The position numbers and the translations under genes are program-made. Shown piece after piece: positions 22,261 through 33,593 of a stretch of 64,000 bases of DNA (position 1 is the first letter of the stretch; each line of letters starts with the position of its first letter). This stretch comes from Epiperipatus broadwayi (Eukaryota > Onychophora > Udeonychophora > Euonychophora > Peripatidae). The notes under the pieces are model-generated. The model did no database searches and was not told the origin of the DNA. It was given only the letters and a program-made list of their open reading frames with translations. The stretch spans positions 2,092,412 through 2,156,411 of the forward strand of contig JAQFVV010006335.1 of NCBI GenBank assembly GCA_028023455.1, given 5' to 3'.

Positions 22261-22934
22261 AAAGATGGAAGTGGATGATGATTTATGATCAAAAGCTCTG
22301 TACCATAAAGCAAAATTTCCTGCATGCTATTGTGATACACCACCCTGACTTCAAAAGGTTATTTTATGTGCAGACAGACAGTAGCAGAAGGGGTCTGGGT
22401 GTAGTATTATTCCAGATTGGTGAGGATGGAGAACATTGTGCACTCTATTTTAGCACCCGGACTTTGAAAGGAGCAGAAGTGAATTATACTACCACTGAGC
22501 AAGAGACCCTTGCCATTGTTTGGGCCTGCCAAATGTTCTGGCAATTCTTGCTGGGCTCCGAGGTAGTCATTGTCACTGACCATAAATGCTTGGAGTTCTT
22601 AAATAAGAGTTTTCTCACAAATGATCGTCTCATCAGGTGGAGCTTACTATTGCAAAAATTTAGGTACAATGTAAAGTTTTGTCCTGGCCCGGAGAATGTA
22701 GTGGCTGATATCCTGAGCCATCATCCTGTACCAATCCAAGCACAAAATACCCAATTGTTAGACAACACAGTCAGAATCATGGCAATCTCTAAGGGCACAT
22801 CAATAGCATCCAAATCTAAAAACCTCCGATATTGGCAGGAGATGGAACCTCAGTATTGTCAGATTATTCATGAATTACAGAATGGTAGCTCTAACCCTAT
22901 AAACCCCCTTAAGAAAAAACACATGCAATATTGA
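21984..22934 (+). pseudogene. Gypsy RT thumb/connection and RNase H
   Basis: A 316-codon frame, the longest intact part of the element. It starts in the RT thumb (KSKFANQEITFLGHVI), includes LRSFLGLCNFYHRFYPRF, and continues into RNase H: YVQTDSSRRGLGVVLFQ (first catalytic Asp as TDSS), TTTEQETLAIVWACQMFW (catalytic Glu), and VIVTDHKCLEFL (TDHK with the third acid). It ends in the tether with VKFCPGPENVVADILSHHP, the usual P..NVVADALSR region. RNase H removes the RNA template during cDNA synthesis. The 3' end runs into a stop before the integrase. Confidence 0.85.
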
Positions 22935-22991
22935 TTATGGGATGGCATTCTGTAAACATACATCCTGGGACAAGATGACCCATGGAAAATT

Positions 22992-24028
22992 ATGACTCCC
23001 CATAAACTAATAATCCGGCTTATAAATCATGTGCACCAAACATTGGGACATTTTGGAGTAAGGAAGACTGAAGAGGCCCTAAAAAGGCAGTTTTACCGGC
23101 CAGGCATGTATAGCCTCATACTGATCCCATTAAGAAAATGCACTAAATTTGCACAAAATAAATTTCCGAATAAATCATACACGGGTACCCTTCAACCCAT
23201 CGCACCATTATTGCCCTCTTCCTGCATTCCGGAGGTTTCGCTATCTTCTAGTCACATATGATGTGTTCTTCAAGTATGTGCAGGTATACCCAGTCAGGGC
23301 TGCCAACTCTAAGAACACCATCCATGTCCTCCAAAGCAAGCATTTTTTGGAAGTTGGAAAATCTGACACAATTCTCTCTGACCATCGCTCTGCATTTACA
23401 TCTAAAGAATGAAGAGTTTGGATGTCTAAACAAAATTTAAAGCACCGTTTAACATCCATCAGAAACCCCCAGTCTAACCCATGTGAAAGAGTTTTGACAG
23501 AGATCAATCGACTCTTTCGCACATATACTCCTATGGATCATTGTGGTTGGGTGAATAAAACTGATGAAATCATATCTTACATTAACCATACCATTAAGGA
23601 GTCCACTGGTTTTGTACCGAGAAGACTCCATTTTGGAAAAATATGTCCAGAAATTTTCAGGACATTTCTCCCAAAGGACAACCAACCTATTGATCCCAGC
23701 CAAGTCCAGAGAGATGCACAGACATTATTGAACCAGACGGCTGTCTCATATAAAAAGGGGACACATTCAACAACACCAATTTCATGTGGGGGATAAAGTT
23801 TGGTTGAGAGCATCAAAGCCTAGCAACACGACAAAAAGAAAATTTAAGAAGTTTTTCCCCTTGTATCATGGACCATACTGGATTCGACAAAAGTATAGGG
23901 ACAATGCGTTCCTGTTGGAAGGGGATGATGGGGTAAAAGGAACTTTCAATACAAGGCATCTTAAAACATATGTGCCTCCAGATCCAGGAAAAGATTATAA
24001 AAAAAAGGGAGGGCAGCAGCAGCCATAG
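22992..24028 (+). pseudogene. IN: Gypsy integrase with GPY/F tail, broken
   Basis: Three frames cover the gene. 22992-23261 has the N-terminal zinc-binding region: HVHQTLGHFGVRKTEEALK gives both His, but in the usual CxxC position it reads CTKF, so the second Cys is lost. The core follows in another frame with TYDVFFKYVQVYPV (first Asp), LSDHRSAFTSKE (second Asp) and, after a stop, NPCERVLTEINRLFRTY (Glu), giving the DD35E order. The last frame (23786-24028) has DKVWLRASKP and LYHGPYWIRQ, the GPY/F module. No chromodomain follows. The protein would insert the cDNA into the genome; this copy has at least three breaks. Confidence 0.85.
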
Positions 24029-24293
24029 ATAAACAAAGTCATTTTTTTTTGCAAATGGACATTCTCATGTTTGAATCCCTCCATCAAATATTGCAAGTAA
24101 TGGAAAAGGTAGTAATAAGTTGTTGCAATAAAGTAAAGAAAATGAACGAATGAAAGATTTTGTTATTTCCGTACTAGAAACACGGTTCAAATAATAGGCA
24201 GTTTTTTTACTCATTTATTAAAGTTGTTTTTCTCACCAAAATGATAGTAGACTCCAACTAAGGTATTTTTTATTGTTTTTTTTTTGTCATTTT

Positions 24294-24306
24294 AAGTGGA
24301 AAAGAA
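24294..24306 (+). other. Polypurine tract of the Gypsy element
   Basis: AAGTGGAAAAGAA lies directly upstream of the 3' LTR's TGAAGC. This position and composition are those of the plus-strand primer of LTR elements, and it fixes the LTR start at 24307. Confidence 0.7.
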
Positions 24307-26735
24307 TGAAGCAATCGATGACTAATCATCATCAATGCTTCATGTGCACCATCTAGACTAACCTCCTAGGGGTCTGCAATTCAGACCCTGCTATAAATAT
24401 ATGCTATTCACACACACACTGTATGCCAAATCATTGGAGAATTTAGTAAAATTATTTCTTATTTAGTAAAGTAAAACAATAGTGTGTGTGATGCGTATAT
24501 ATATATATGAATGAAGCAATAATGTTATTAATGTTTATTGCTGACAACTAAACATTTTCTTTATATAATTGTAATTTTTTTTTGTTATATCTATATGTAT
24601 TTTGATTTAAAGTATTTAATTTTTACTATTGGAATGTAACAACAAAGAAAAATTGGGAAGGCTTGAAATACTGAAATTATCTTTATCACTAGTCAGATCG
24701 TTGTCTATAATTAAAATTAATAAATCTTAATTTAAGATTGAAAACAAATCATTTATCAGTTGTTGTTGAATGATTTAAAATAGCTAAAAATGGTATTTCA
24801 AACCTTATCTATTGAATATTTTGCTAATTAAATGTTGTTTTTAAAGGGATTACAGAGATAAGGCTGGTATATAAAATAGCATTCTGGGCAGTATTAAAAT
24901 GTTATAAAAGGAACCACAGAACAAAGGAAGAGGAGTTTACTTTCAGTTTTTAGTTAAGTACAGAGGTGTTTTTAGTCAGTTGAGTTTAATTACTTTTAAG
25001 AAGCCAACACAAGTTCTGCGTGATGAAGAGTGAGTAGTGGAATCTAGCACCTTTTTCTTCTTCTCGCAAAGAACTGTCTACTAGCTGTCAAAATTCCATC
25101 TGACTGGCCATATGAGATGATGTAGGATTATCAACTTGCCTGCCTGATGCTATGCTGATATCTTAGGTAAAATCTTGTAATTTAGAGCTGCCTTAATATG
25201 AACATTCTCGGGTGATTTATAATTTCCAGCTAAATTAATTCATAGATCCATTTATGATGTTTTGCTAGTTTTGCTCATAAACTCTCTCTCTATAATCTTT
25301 ATTAATACATATGTAATTCTAAATATATGTTGTTTTCATGCTTAAATTATGTTTATATAAATTTATGTGGCTCAATTAAATGTATACAACTTATTTTGTT
25401 TAATATATATATATATATATAAATTCTCTAATATGTCGGTATCAATCAATCTCGCGACTTTAATTAAATTCATTAGTAAAATTATATTCATTTGCTTATT
25501 TAAAATAGAAATCATTCACTAGGTTGGTTGTATATCTAAAAGTATTTTATTGTGAATGCTTATTTTATTTTGTTGTTTAGTTGCCTTTATGAAAGATCGC
25601 GACCCAATATAAAATTCCATCTTTTCTTACCATTGCCTGAAGGGTTAATTCTTTAGTTAATATGTATATGGGAATCAAATCTTTAATGCAAATTTTATTA
25701 GTTTAATGATGTATAAAAAGTTATTATTTTTTTACACGTTGTTAAATGACTCAGGATTGAAAACAGATTATTGTGCAAGAGGTTAGACAATTTCCAAATT
25801 TTAAAATAATGTTATAAAATTATATTCATGTCCAATAATGTTACTGGCATACCATCCACTTTATTCTGATATTTTATCTCCATTTCTCGATTGTTCAGTC
25901 ATTGGCAACGTCTAAATTTCCCATCCTATTTTTCAAAAATTGTTCGTATTCATGAACACTACTTCCTGTGGAAGGTAAAGTTTATGAGGATTATGTGATG
26001 CAGATGGCAGTACATAATGATCTGGGATTCAAACTCAGCCTCTCCTTTGATATCGCTCCACCAGAATGCTCGGACATATCCAATCTAAGTTTGTTTCAAA
26101 TATTCTTTTAAAATGATAAAATATCCACAATCGCCATGAGGCTTTATGTCATTATTGTATGCTAGTACCGTTACCATCCCCCTAACCATTAGTAAGTCAC
26201 AATGATATGTTAAAGATAATGATTCATTTCATCTAAAGACATTTAGTTCATTGAGTTAAGATGCTTTCTTTTAAAAAAACGTTATCGATTCCTATAGACG
26301 TATATCTAATTTATATTAATGATTGCATAACTTAGTTTCGTAAATAAAGCGCATTGTTTGTTTCTTATTTTTAAAAGACATCTTTTCCAAACAATGCGAA
26401 TAAAAGTACAAACAATGTGAATATAAATAATGGTTCTCCTAAGAAATACATGATTGAAATCATATATTTTGCCCATTATCAAATAAATCATTTACTGTTA
26501 AAACTGTCACGATCTTTTATATTTAATTTCAGCATCCACAATGCTCCATAGCAAAAGTTTTCTTTAATTAGCTTATTAACTCTACACAAGTTATAAAACA
26601 CTATAAAATTGTAACTGTAAAATTATATTTATTAAATGAGTGATAGAGGGGATTTTATACAACAAATTCCCAAGTCTTGTAAATAAATAGTATTGTCCCA
26701 AGCATGAAACTATTTAGTAAAATATACATATGTTT

Positions 26736-26791
26736 CCTAAATCTTTTGTAATATATATATGCGTATGTATATATATACATAAAGATTTAGC
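26736..26791. repeat. Imperfect hairpin at the left border of the nested insertion
   Basis: CTAAATCTTTTGTA on the left is repeated in inverse as ACATAAAGATTTAG on the right, around ATATATATGCGTATGTATATAT. The 5' LTR has only the left arm, so the right arm was made in this copy, possibly by a template-switch repair event. Confidence 0.55.
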
Positions 26792-27732
26792 ACAATATAT
26801 ATATATATATATATATATATTGTGCCAGTTCGACAACCCTGTAGTGGTCTTGCATGGTTAGACTCTCATATGCACCGAGCATGAAGTGACGTATGCTACA
26901 GAATGGGACATCGATAATAATTCTCTAAAATATTTTTGATTAAATATGAGTAAATACCTCAAAGAAATTATTAGAGGAAGTAGATTGAACCTAAAATTAG
27001 GCCCATCCAGACCTTCCTTGTTAAATTGTTTCATTAGCCGATTAATTATATGTTGACTAATTAAAGTGTCCTTACACACCTTTAAGAGTACTGAATATTT
27101 CCTTCAGTCTCTAGCACCACTCCCGTTCAAGATTATACTTATTCCTTTTCTTTCCTGAAAGAATGTGTAAAATGTGACTAGTCATTAACGAATATGAATA
27201 TTTCGAGACGTTCGGACTAAAATAAAAGAAACAATCCAACTCCCCGGTAAGTTATCCCCATCTAGCTCACGTTATATTCTATAAATCTCAGGTTAACTAC
27301 GTGGATTTGCATTTTGATTAAAAAAAAATTATATATCTGTACTAATAACTTAATAATTATTTTAAAGCTAAGTCAAAAACTTATAAACGATTTTAATTAC
27401 AAAAGTGAATATTTATTAACCCCAGATTATTATATTTATCCTCCACTAATGCATACATATAAGTCCAATATATATATAAAAAATATTTAAATTATATTTA
27501 CCCTCCACCGATGCATATATATATGACCCCAATATATATAAAAGAAAAAAAAACAATATCTAAAAGATTACACAATGGGTGTGACCTATATTCCTTCCCA
27601 CTTTAGAGTAATAAACCCATATAACAAGGTATGTAGTAATAATATATATATATATCATAAAAAAAATTTACAAAGAACATAAATGAGAGAAAAAAATATA
27701 TAATAGAATATAAAATATATATACATAACCAA

Positions 27733-28089
27733 CTATACACGCTCCTCTGAACTTGTTCTTGTATTCAATTCGAACTTCCTGGGCCACATGGCTACTTCAT
27801 AGGGCAGATAAGGCTTCCATTCACTAATATACTTTGAGTCTTTCTTGTCATCAGGGTCTGCTATTTCTTCTAAGCCATCTTCGGACTTGATAGCCAAACA
27901 GGTGGTGTACTACGGCTGAAAGTCTACTCCATGGTAGGATAATAACCCGGAACGTATAATCAAGCCATCTTTCAAATTATCGGATCTGTAAGTATACTTC
28001 TCCTGCATATATGTATATCGCACATGGCTGATTAGGGCAAGTAGATCCTAAATAAATTGCAGTTCTCCAACTATGATTCGTCTTTCGTT
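27733..28089 (-). pseudogene. Hidden decayed coding frame in the nested element
   Basis: On the minus strand one frame runs about 118 codons with only two internal TAG codons (28048-28050 and 27910-27912) before a terminal TAG at 27733. It reads, in pieces, IIVGELQFI, DLLALISHVRYTYMQEKY, RSDNLKDGLIIRSGLLSYHG, then LAIKSEDGLEEIADPDDKKD, SKYISEWKPYLPYEVAMWPR and KFELNTRTSSEERV. Composition is mixed and acidic in the middle, unlike the Ile/Lys/Asn-rich chance frames elsewhere, and local G+C is higher than in the flanks. No ATG is evident at the start. Family not recognised; it could be an accessory frame of the element or a captured exon. Confidence 0.35.
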
Positions 28090-28339
28090 TTTTTTTTTTT
28101 CTATTTAAACGTATTGAGAATCCATGTTGTTGATCATTTTCCAAACTCCACTTAACGATCCTTGCTGAATGCTAATTTTCAAATTCTTTTTCTGGGAAAT
28201 AACCAAGTGATTATAATTTTAACAGACACAGTTCATTTTCTCCTTTCTCTCTGTCGGATTGTTTTTCACAAATCTATACTGTTCCATTTTTTTAGACTAG
28301 CAGGAGACAAGATTTAACTTTCTAAATCTTTGCCATTGG

Positions 28340-28465
28340 AATGCTTTGGCAAGCTAGCATTAACTGATCTGCATGCTTTAGCAAGCTAATCTCAACTTGT
28401 CCGCACTCTTTAGCAAGCTAATCTCCCTTGGTCCGCACACTTTAGCAAGCTAGTACTCGACTGAC
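28340..28465. repeat. Tandem repeat of ~33-36 bp, about 4 units
   Basis: Units carry CTTTAGCAAGCTAATCTC followed by AACTTGTCCGCA or a variant; the first unit reads CTTTGGCAAGCTAGCATT. The array is confined to the nested LTR-like element. Confidence 0.7.
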
Positions 28466-29690
28466 TCAAAGCCCCCAGTAAGCAGCACATATAGCCCAAA
28501 TAGTCCAATTGTCATACCCCCTCTACGAGCTATTGCATCAGCTACTAATAAATTTAATTATACCTTCATATACCTTTCTACATTCTTTTACCTTTTTATT
28601 TATTAAAGTACACTTTTGCAAGCTTCCATATTGAGTACTTGACACCCATAGTGCTTACATTCCTTTCTTAGATAAAATCTATTTTATCTTTATTCACGAT
28701 CAACCGAAAATTCTTTTATACAAAACATTTTCTTTGGTTGAAAGTAGATTGTAATTAGCAAAAAGGTTTTTTCCTTTTACAAATTTAATTAATTAATTTC
28801 AAACCCTCTCATTCTAACAATTAGAAAAGATAAATTCCAATAAATGCAAAAAATTTTAATTATTTAGAATTTTCTTTTCTTTTTTTAGGAAAAATAAAAA
28901 AAAATAAAAATACATTTATATATATGTGTGTTCGAACATTTATAAGTAGTAAAATACAACAAAAAAAAACTGTTCTACACATAAACAAATATTACAACTT
29001 ATTTCCCCTTTTTTTTAATTTTTTTAGACAGGTTTGCTAGTCGAATAAATTATTAAAACATATATGCACTGCATACACTTGTACTGTGGGTATAATAAGA
29101 ATATAATATAGCCCAAACCCATTTATTTATGCACTATATCTGTACCTCCCACTTCCCCTCTGAATTATAATTTAATAAATCGTATTAAAACTATAATTTT
29201 CATGTGATACATGTAAGCTGTGCTGAATCTTCAGCAAACAGCCATTTTGTGCATGGCCATTATACACGGACTGGCACAATATATATGCGTTTGTTTAATA
29301 TTTAATAAATATATCTATTTCATATAAATCCTGTTTTGTTTTTGAATTATTATCTTCTAGTTAATATTTAGAACTATTTTCTTTAGCTAAGAGCTTAGCA
29401 TTAATAAATAACTATAATAATGTAATAACTGGGCTACTCTGGCCACGAACATCATCATCAGTCTGATCTTATGCTCTACCGCTTTGCTTTGCTTCTGGGC
29501 ATGGATATAAAATAATTTTACTGTGTCATCGAATTGTTGTTCATTGGGTCAGAGATTCGAAGAATAGGCAAATATGTTAGAATTCAGGACTGCTCCAGAC
29601 CTGTGTATCTCGAGCATGATCGGATTTGAGGTGCTTTTGCTTAGGATTTGAATCTTGTTAAGCAAGCATACTATTTTGACCAGTAATATA

Positions 29691-32209
29691 TATATATATA
29701 ATCTGTGGAATAGTCTTTAGGTTTTTTCAATACTATTGGCACTGTATACATTATAGAGTTATTTTTACTTTATGAACAGTTTTTACTTTTATATATGATG
29801 TTGAGGAGCTCTGTTTCATTAAAAGCATTTTTTATTCTTATGCATTGCTCATGTAAACTATCCATAAATGTAGCAGACACTCTGACTTGTTATGACATGC
29901 ATGTTGGTGATGCATTTTTTAAAAAAGTAAAAAAAAAAATCTTTATTTACAACAAACTTAAACTTAATTTAGGTTAATTGATTAAATTATATGATTAAAT
30001 TAAATATCTGAATATTAATAATAGTTTTTTAACATAACCAATTTATGACACTAATTACTGTTTATGAGATCCTGCATCAAAATTAATAAATTAAATACAC
30101 ATAATTGATTATATAATAACAAAAGTCAGGGTACAAAATTAAATGTTTACAATAGAATCTCTACACATTCCATAAGTATTTTACCAGTCCTTGTTTTATG
30201 ATCAAAAATAAGTATCATAAAAATAAAATAAAAAAACAAATATGCCCTCATAATTTTTAATTTTACATAGTAAAATATTTTGAAGAAAATGTTTCTCTAT
30301 GAAAAACAGTAACAAGATAACCTTTAAGTACAGTGTAATTACTACTGATAGTGTACACTTTATGTGCCTAAATTATTGACTTTTATTATTAAATCATTAG
30401 AAAACATCAAATTAAAATGTCCCTATCTATGGTTTAAAAATGGTTTTAAAATATTGTTTTGTAATTTTAAAATAATTTGATTATAATGGGCACTATAATT
30501 TTTTAAAGACTTTATTGTAGTTTGCAGGTATATTGTAACATTGGAAACCATACGAATTTTATACAAAGATAAAAGTGCTTGAAAATTTGAGTGATGATGA
30601 TGATGATGAAATCAGTCACATAAAAAAACCATATAAGTATATATGCACAAGAGAAATATTTAGCTTTTATTGTTAAATATTTGTTGGATAAAATGACCTT
30701 ATTGATCATTGCTCTTTGGAAAGATGGAGTAGATTTTTTTACAAATCACTTGTCCTGTGAGAAAATGCATCCTGATATTGTACAAAGTGATTAACAAAAC
30801 ATTTGTAACATCATTATAAGTTAAAATGCATAAATAAAAGAAATTCAAATATTTTTCTTGACATTGAAAATTACCCAAATAATTATAATATTTTAATTAC
30901 TCCTCAGTTAAGGTTATAATCATATAAACTCCTGTATATTGGATGTTTTATTTTGACTAAGTTTTTTAAATTAATAAAAAATTTAAAAAATATTTTCCTA
31001 AAGAAAAATATCAATATTTGTAAGGTTTATTTCAAAAATAAACTTTTAATTATCTGCTAAAACACAATTAGAAATGTAGAAAAACAATGTGTTTCAATTT
31101 TACTTATTGTTTAAGTTATCTCACTGATCAACTTATTAAAAAAGGATAACATTTTGTCATCATTTTCATTATGTGATAGGATAAATTCGTACATCATCCG
31201 TGGCATGTTCACCATAAAAGCACTGAAGGATGTAAATGAATGTTTACATTCTTTAGAAATCCTTACTTGAATAAAAACATTTAAAACATGTCTTCATTCT
31301 TTTCACAATATAAGCATTACTACATTCATTATTTTCACACTCTGTTTGTACAGTGCTATCTAATTTTTAATTCTGCATCTCACAAAATTAAACCACTATT
31401 TCTATAAAAATTAAATAACATTAAGACCAGAGATCAAACCCATGCACAAGCTGATATTTTGCAGCTACCTGGAATCTGATATCAGTAACAATAAAACAGT
31501 GATCTCTCTATATATTATTGCTCAAATTTATGAACATCAATCTTATTATTTTTCCAATTGAAATCTCTTTTGTTTCAATAAGACTTGTAAATAATATCCA
31601 ATACTTTAAAAATAACTTGCATGTTTTTTTTAATGTCAGAAGTCATAAGATTGAAATGTAAAAATAATCTTTATTTATAAACATTAAAAATAGCTCAATG
31701 TATATGTGTAAACGAAGGAATTAAATTATCCTCCCTCAGGTTATGAATTAAATGCGTTAGAAATGTTGAATAAATAGAATGCATCTACCTATTGTTGGAG
31801 TTTTAATATTTGTAATTTGTCAACATTGTTGGTAATTCAGAGTAAAAATAGTATATGTATTACAGCATTAATTACAGCTGGACAGAAATATTGATGTGTT
31901 TATAATAAAGACTAAAATAGTAATGAGAAAAAAAAGATGAGAAATATTTTGTAGTATAGATTTTTATATATATATCACTAAAACGGATTCATTTTAATTA
32001 AATGAAATTAAAAAAATTGAGAAAAATTAAAATTGAAACAGAAATCTGCAGAGGTATTTAATTAAATAAATAATATATTTAAATAAAAAATAATTTAGAT
32101 TGTATGTAACATAACAATAACAGAAATTAATTGAAGCTATAAATATATTCTAAAAGAGAGACACTTAATATATTTATATAATTTTAAATGGTGTGAATTT
32201 ATTCTATTG

Positions 32210-32271
<62 letters not shown>

Positions 32272-32539
32272 GAAAAGAATTACCATATAATATTAGTTAT
32301 TTATTATTTACTGATATTAAAACTCTGTTTTTATGTTTATATATTGTTAAATTAAAGCTCAACCCTTGATGCTGTAAATATTTAAATGGTGATTCTTATG
32401 GTGTATTTTATAAATATATATATACTCAATAGATCAAATTAATTTCTTTATTTATAATTATGTAAATAAATTAAGTATACATAAGAACATGCTAAGAAAC
32501 ACAGTGTGCCAATTTTATATTGAAACATTTGCTATTAAC
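29691..32539. other. AT-rich non-coding stretch with a long (AT)n tract
   Basis: No gene or element end recognised. The frames at 29795-29977 and 30512-30709 lack motifs. A short TGATGATGATGATGATGAAA run is at about 30590-30610. The (AT)n tract at 32212-32269 is the longest feature. Confidence 0.5.
32212..32269. repeat. (AT)n microsatellite
   Basis: About 28 uninterrupted AT units. Confidence 0.95.
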
Positions 32540-32960
32540 TGAAAGGAGACCCTTTGATTCCTCTTGGAGGCCTTAAAGGAACCGAGCAGGGCAAATTCCT
32601 AATGTCCACTCCATATGTTCTTGTCGTTGCAGCTGTTATTACTATATGTTTATTCATATAGTATACAAACATGGATGGGCTGCTCACCAACACGCATTAG
32701 CCAGCGTGGTAAGTTTATTGGCTTTTTACCTCTGAGTTTAAGATCAAGAAACACCATGGTCTTTCTTCTCAGTGCCTGATAAGGCATAATGAATGTTTGT
32801 GTAAATGATAAAGATTTTTCCCAATTATACAATTATGACAGACAAAAATAAAGCATGGCCCTTAATTTTAGGAGGCTGTAAAGTCACCAACCAAGGCAGC
32901 GGTTGGTGACCAAAGGCGGAGGGTGCTAAGAATATCCTGGAGGCGGACCCAGGCTGCCAT

Positions 32961-33581
32961 TTGATGACGACTTTTTATTTAGGTACTTACAACTGCAGAT
33001 CACTTTCAAGTGAAGGAAGATTGCAAGAATTAGAAGAAGAACTCTCTTATATTAAATGGGATATTATTGGACTTGGTGAAGTTAGAAGAAAAGGTGAAGA
33101 GACAATTGATTTAAAAAGTGGACATATGCTCTATTATAAAGGCACAAATATTGGAAATACAAGTGGAGTAGGATTCATTATAAATAAAAAGTGGAAGAAC
33201 AATATTGTGGAGATGGATGGTGTATCAGACAGAGTGGCAAGATTAGTTATACAACTTGATAGCAGATATCAAATGCAGATAATTCAGGTTTATGCCCCAA
33301 CAAGTTCTCACAGTGATGAAGTAGTAGAAGATTTTTATATGGATGTACAAAAGGCTTTTGATCAGAGTAAACAACATTTTAAAATTGTTATGGGAGATTT
33401 TAATGCTAGAATTGGTAAACAAATGAAAGATGAAAGTGTTGTAGGTAATTTTGGTTATGGTAATAGAAATGAGAGAGGACATAGACTTGTGGAGTTTGCA
33501 GAGAAGGAAAAACTTTATATTATGAATTCTTTTTTTGAGAAAAATGTTAGAAGGAAATGGACATGGAAGCATCCAAATTAA
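32961..33581 (+). CDS. RTE LINE endonuclease domain (part 1 of the ORF, ends at a premature stop)
   Basis: The frame starts at ATGATGACG, directly after a GC-rich leader. It shows the exonuclease-endonuclease-phosphatase fold: TYNCRSLSSEGRLQELEEEL (catalytic Asn region), DIIGLGEVRRKG (Glu), VYAPTSSH (Tyr and Asn region), MGDFNARIG (Asp and Asn), and GFGN/ERG further on. The enzyme nicks target DNA to prime reverse transcription. A TAA at 33579-33581 after WKHPN cuts the protein; downstream codons in the same frame continue at once with [11 protein letters not shown], which holds the next conserved block. No frameshift is involved. Confidence 0.8.
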   Translation: MMTTFYLGTYNCRSLSSEGRLQELEEELSYIKWDIIGLGEVRRKGEETIDLKSGHMLYYKGTNIGNTSGVGFIINKKWKNNIVEMDGVSDRVARLVIQLDSRYQMQIIQVYAPTSSHSDEVVEDFYMDVQKAFDQSKQHFKIVMGDFNARIGKQMKDESVVGNFGYGNRNERGHRLVEFAEKEKLYIMNSFFEKNVRRKWTWKHPN

Positions 33582-33593
33582 GGTACAGCAGAA

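Larger units (their letters stand above)
26821..29278. mobile_element. LTR-like element nested in the 3' LTR (2458 bp; possible solo LTR 3)
   Basis: The ends are TGTGCCAGT and ACTGGCACA, a perfect 9-bp inverted pair with TG...CA tips, set in (AT)n on both sides. The 5' LTR shows the uninterrupted target. The sequence ATATATATGCGT is found both at 26753-26764 and at 29279-29290, so about 56 bases between the left copy and 26821 were also added. Inside are a perfect-looking splice donor G|GTAAGT at 27247, a GC-richer minus-strand reading frame (27733-28089) and a ~36-bp tandem repeat (28340-28465). No RT or transposase was recognised. It may be a solo LTR or a TIR element; the orientation is unknown. 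Confidence 0.55.
15161..29685 (+). mobile_element. Ty3/Gypsy LTR retrotransposon with ~2.97-kb LTRs, decayed
   Basis: Two long direct repeats (15161-18128 and 24307-29685, the latter enlarged by an insertion) flank an internal region with gag, protease, RT, RNase H and integrase in the Gypsy order. A purine-rich tract AAGTGGAAAAGAA lies directly before the 3' LTR. The left flank is (AT)n and the right flank is again ATAT, compatible with a 4-bp ATAT duplication. The LTRs differ by several percent by eye in the first 230 bases, and the genes carry frameshifts and stops, so this is an old copy. No envelope-like frame follows the integrase. Internal length is about 6.2 kb; the total without the nested insertion is about 12 kb. 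Confidence 0.85.
24307..29685 (+). repeat. 3' LTR of the Gypsy element, interrupted
   Basis: The copy matches the 5' LTR from TGAAGCAATCGATG to GACCAGTA and is split near 26765-29278 by another insertion. Without that insertion it is about 2.86 kb. It lacks the 5' LTR's private palindrome. The last two bases of the expected ACA end are lost or changed at the border with the flanking ATAT run. The TATA box (24903) and the donor-like AGGTAAAA (near 25165) are kept. Confidence 0.85.

Noticed and set aside
23241-23816. Several minus-strand frames across the integrase
   Set aside because: All are antisense shadows of the integrase frames.
23786-24028. Chromodomain at the integrase C-terminus
   Set aside because: The frame ends soon after the GPY/F module with KKKGGQQQP and no chromodomain pattern is visible.
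18129-24306. Envelope-like gene in the Gypsy element
   Set aside because: After the integrase GPY/F tail ends at 24028 only about 265 non-coding bases remain before the polypurine tract.
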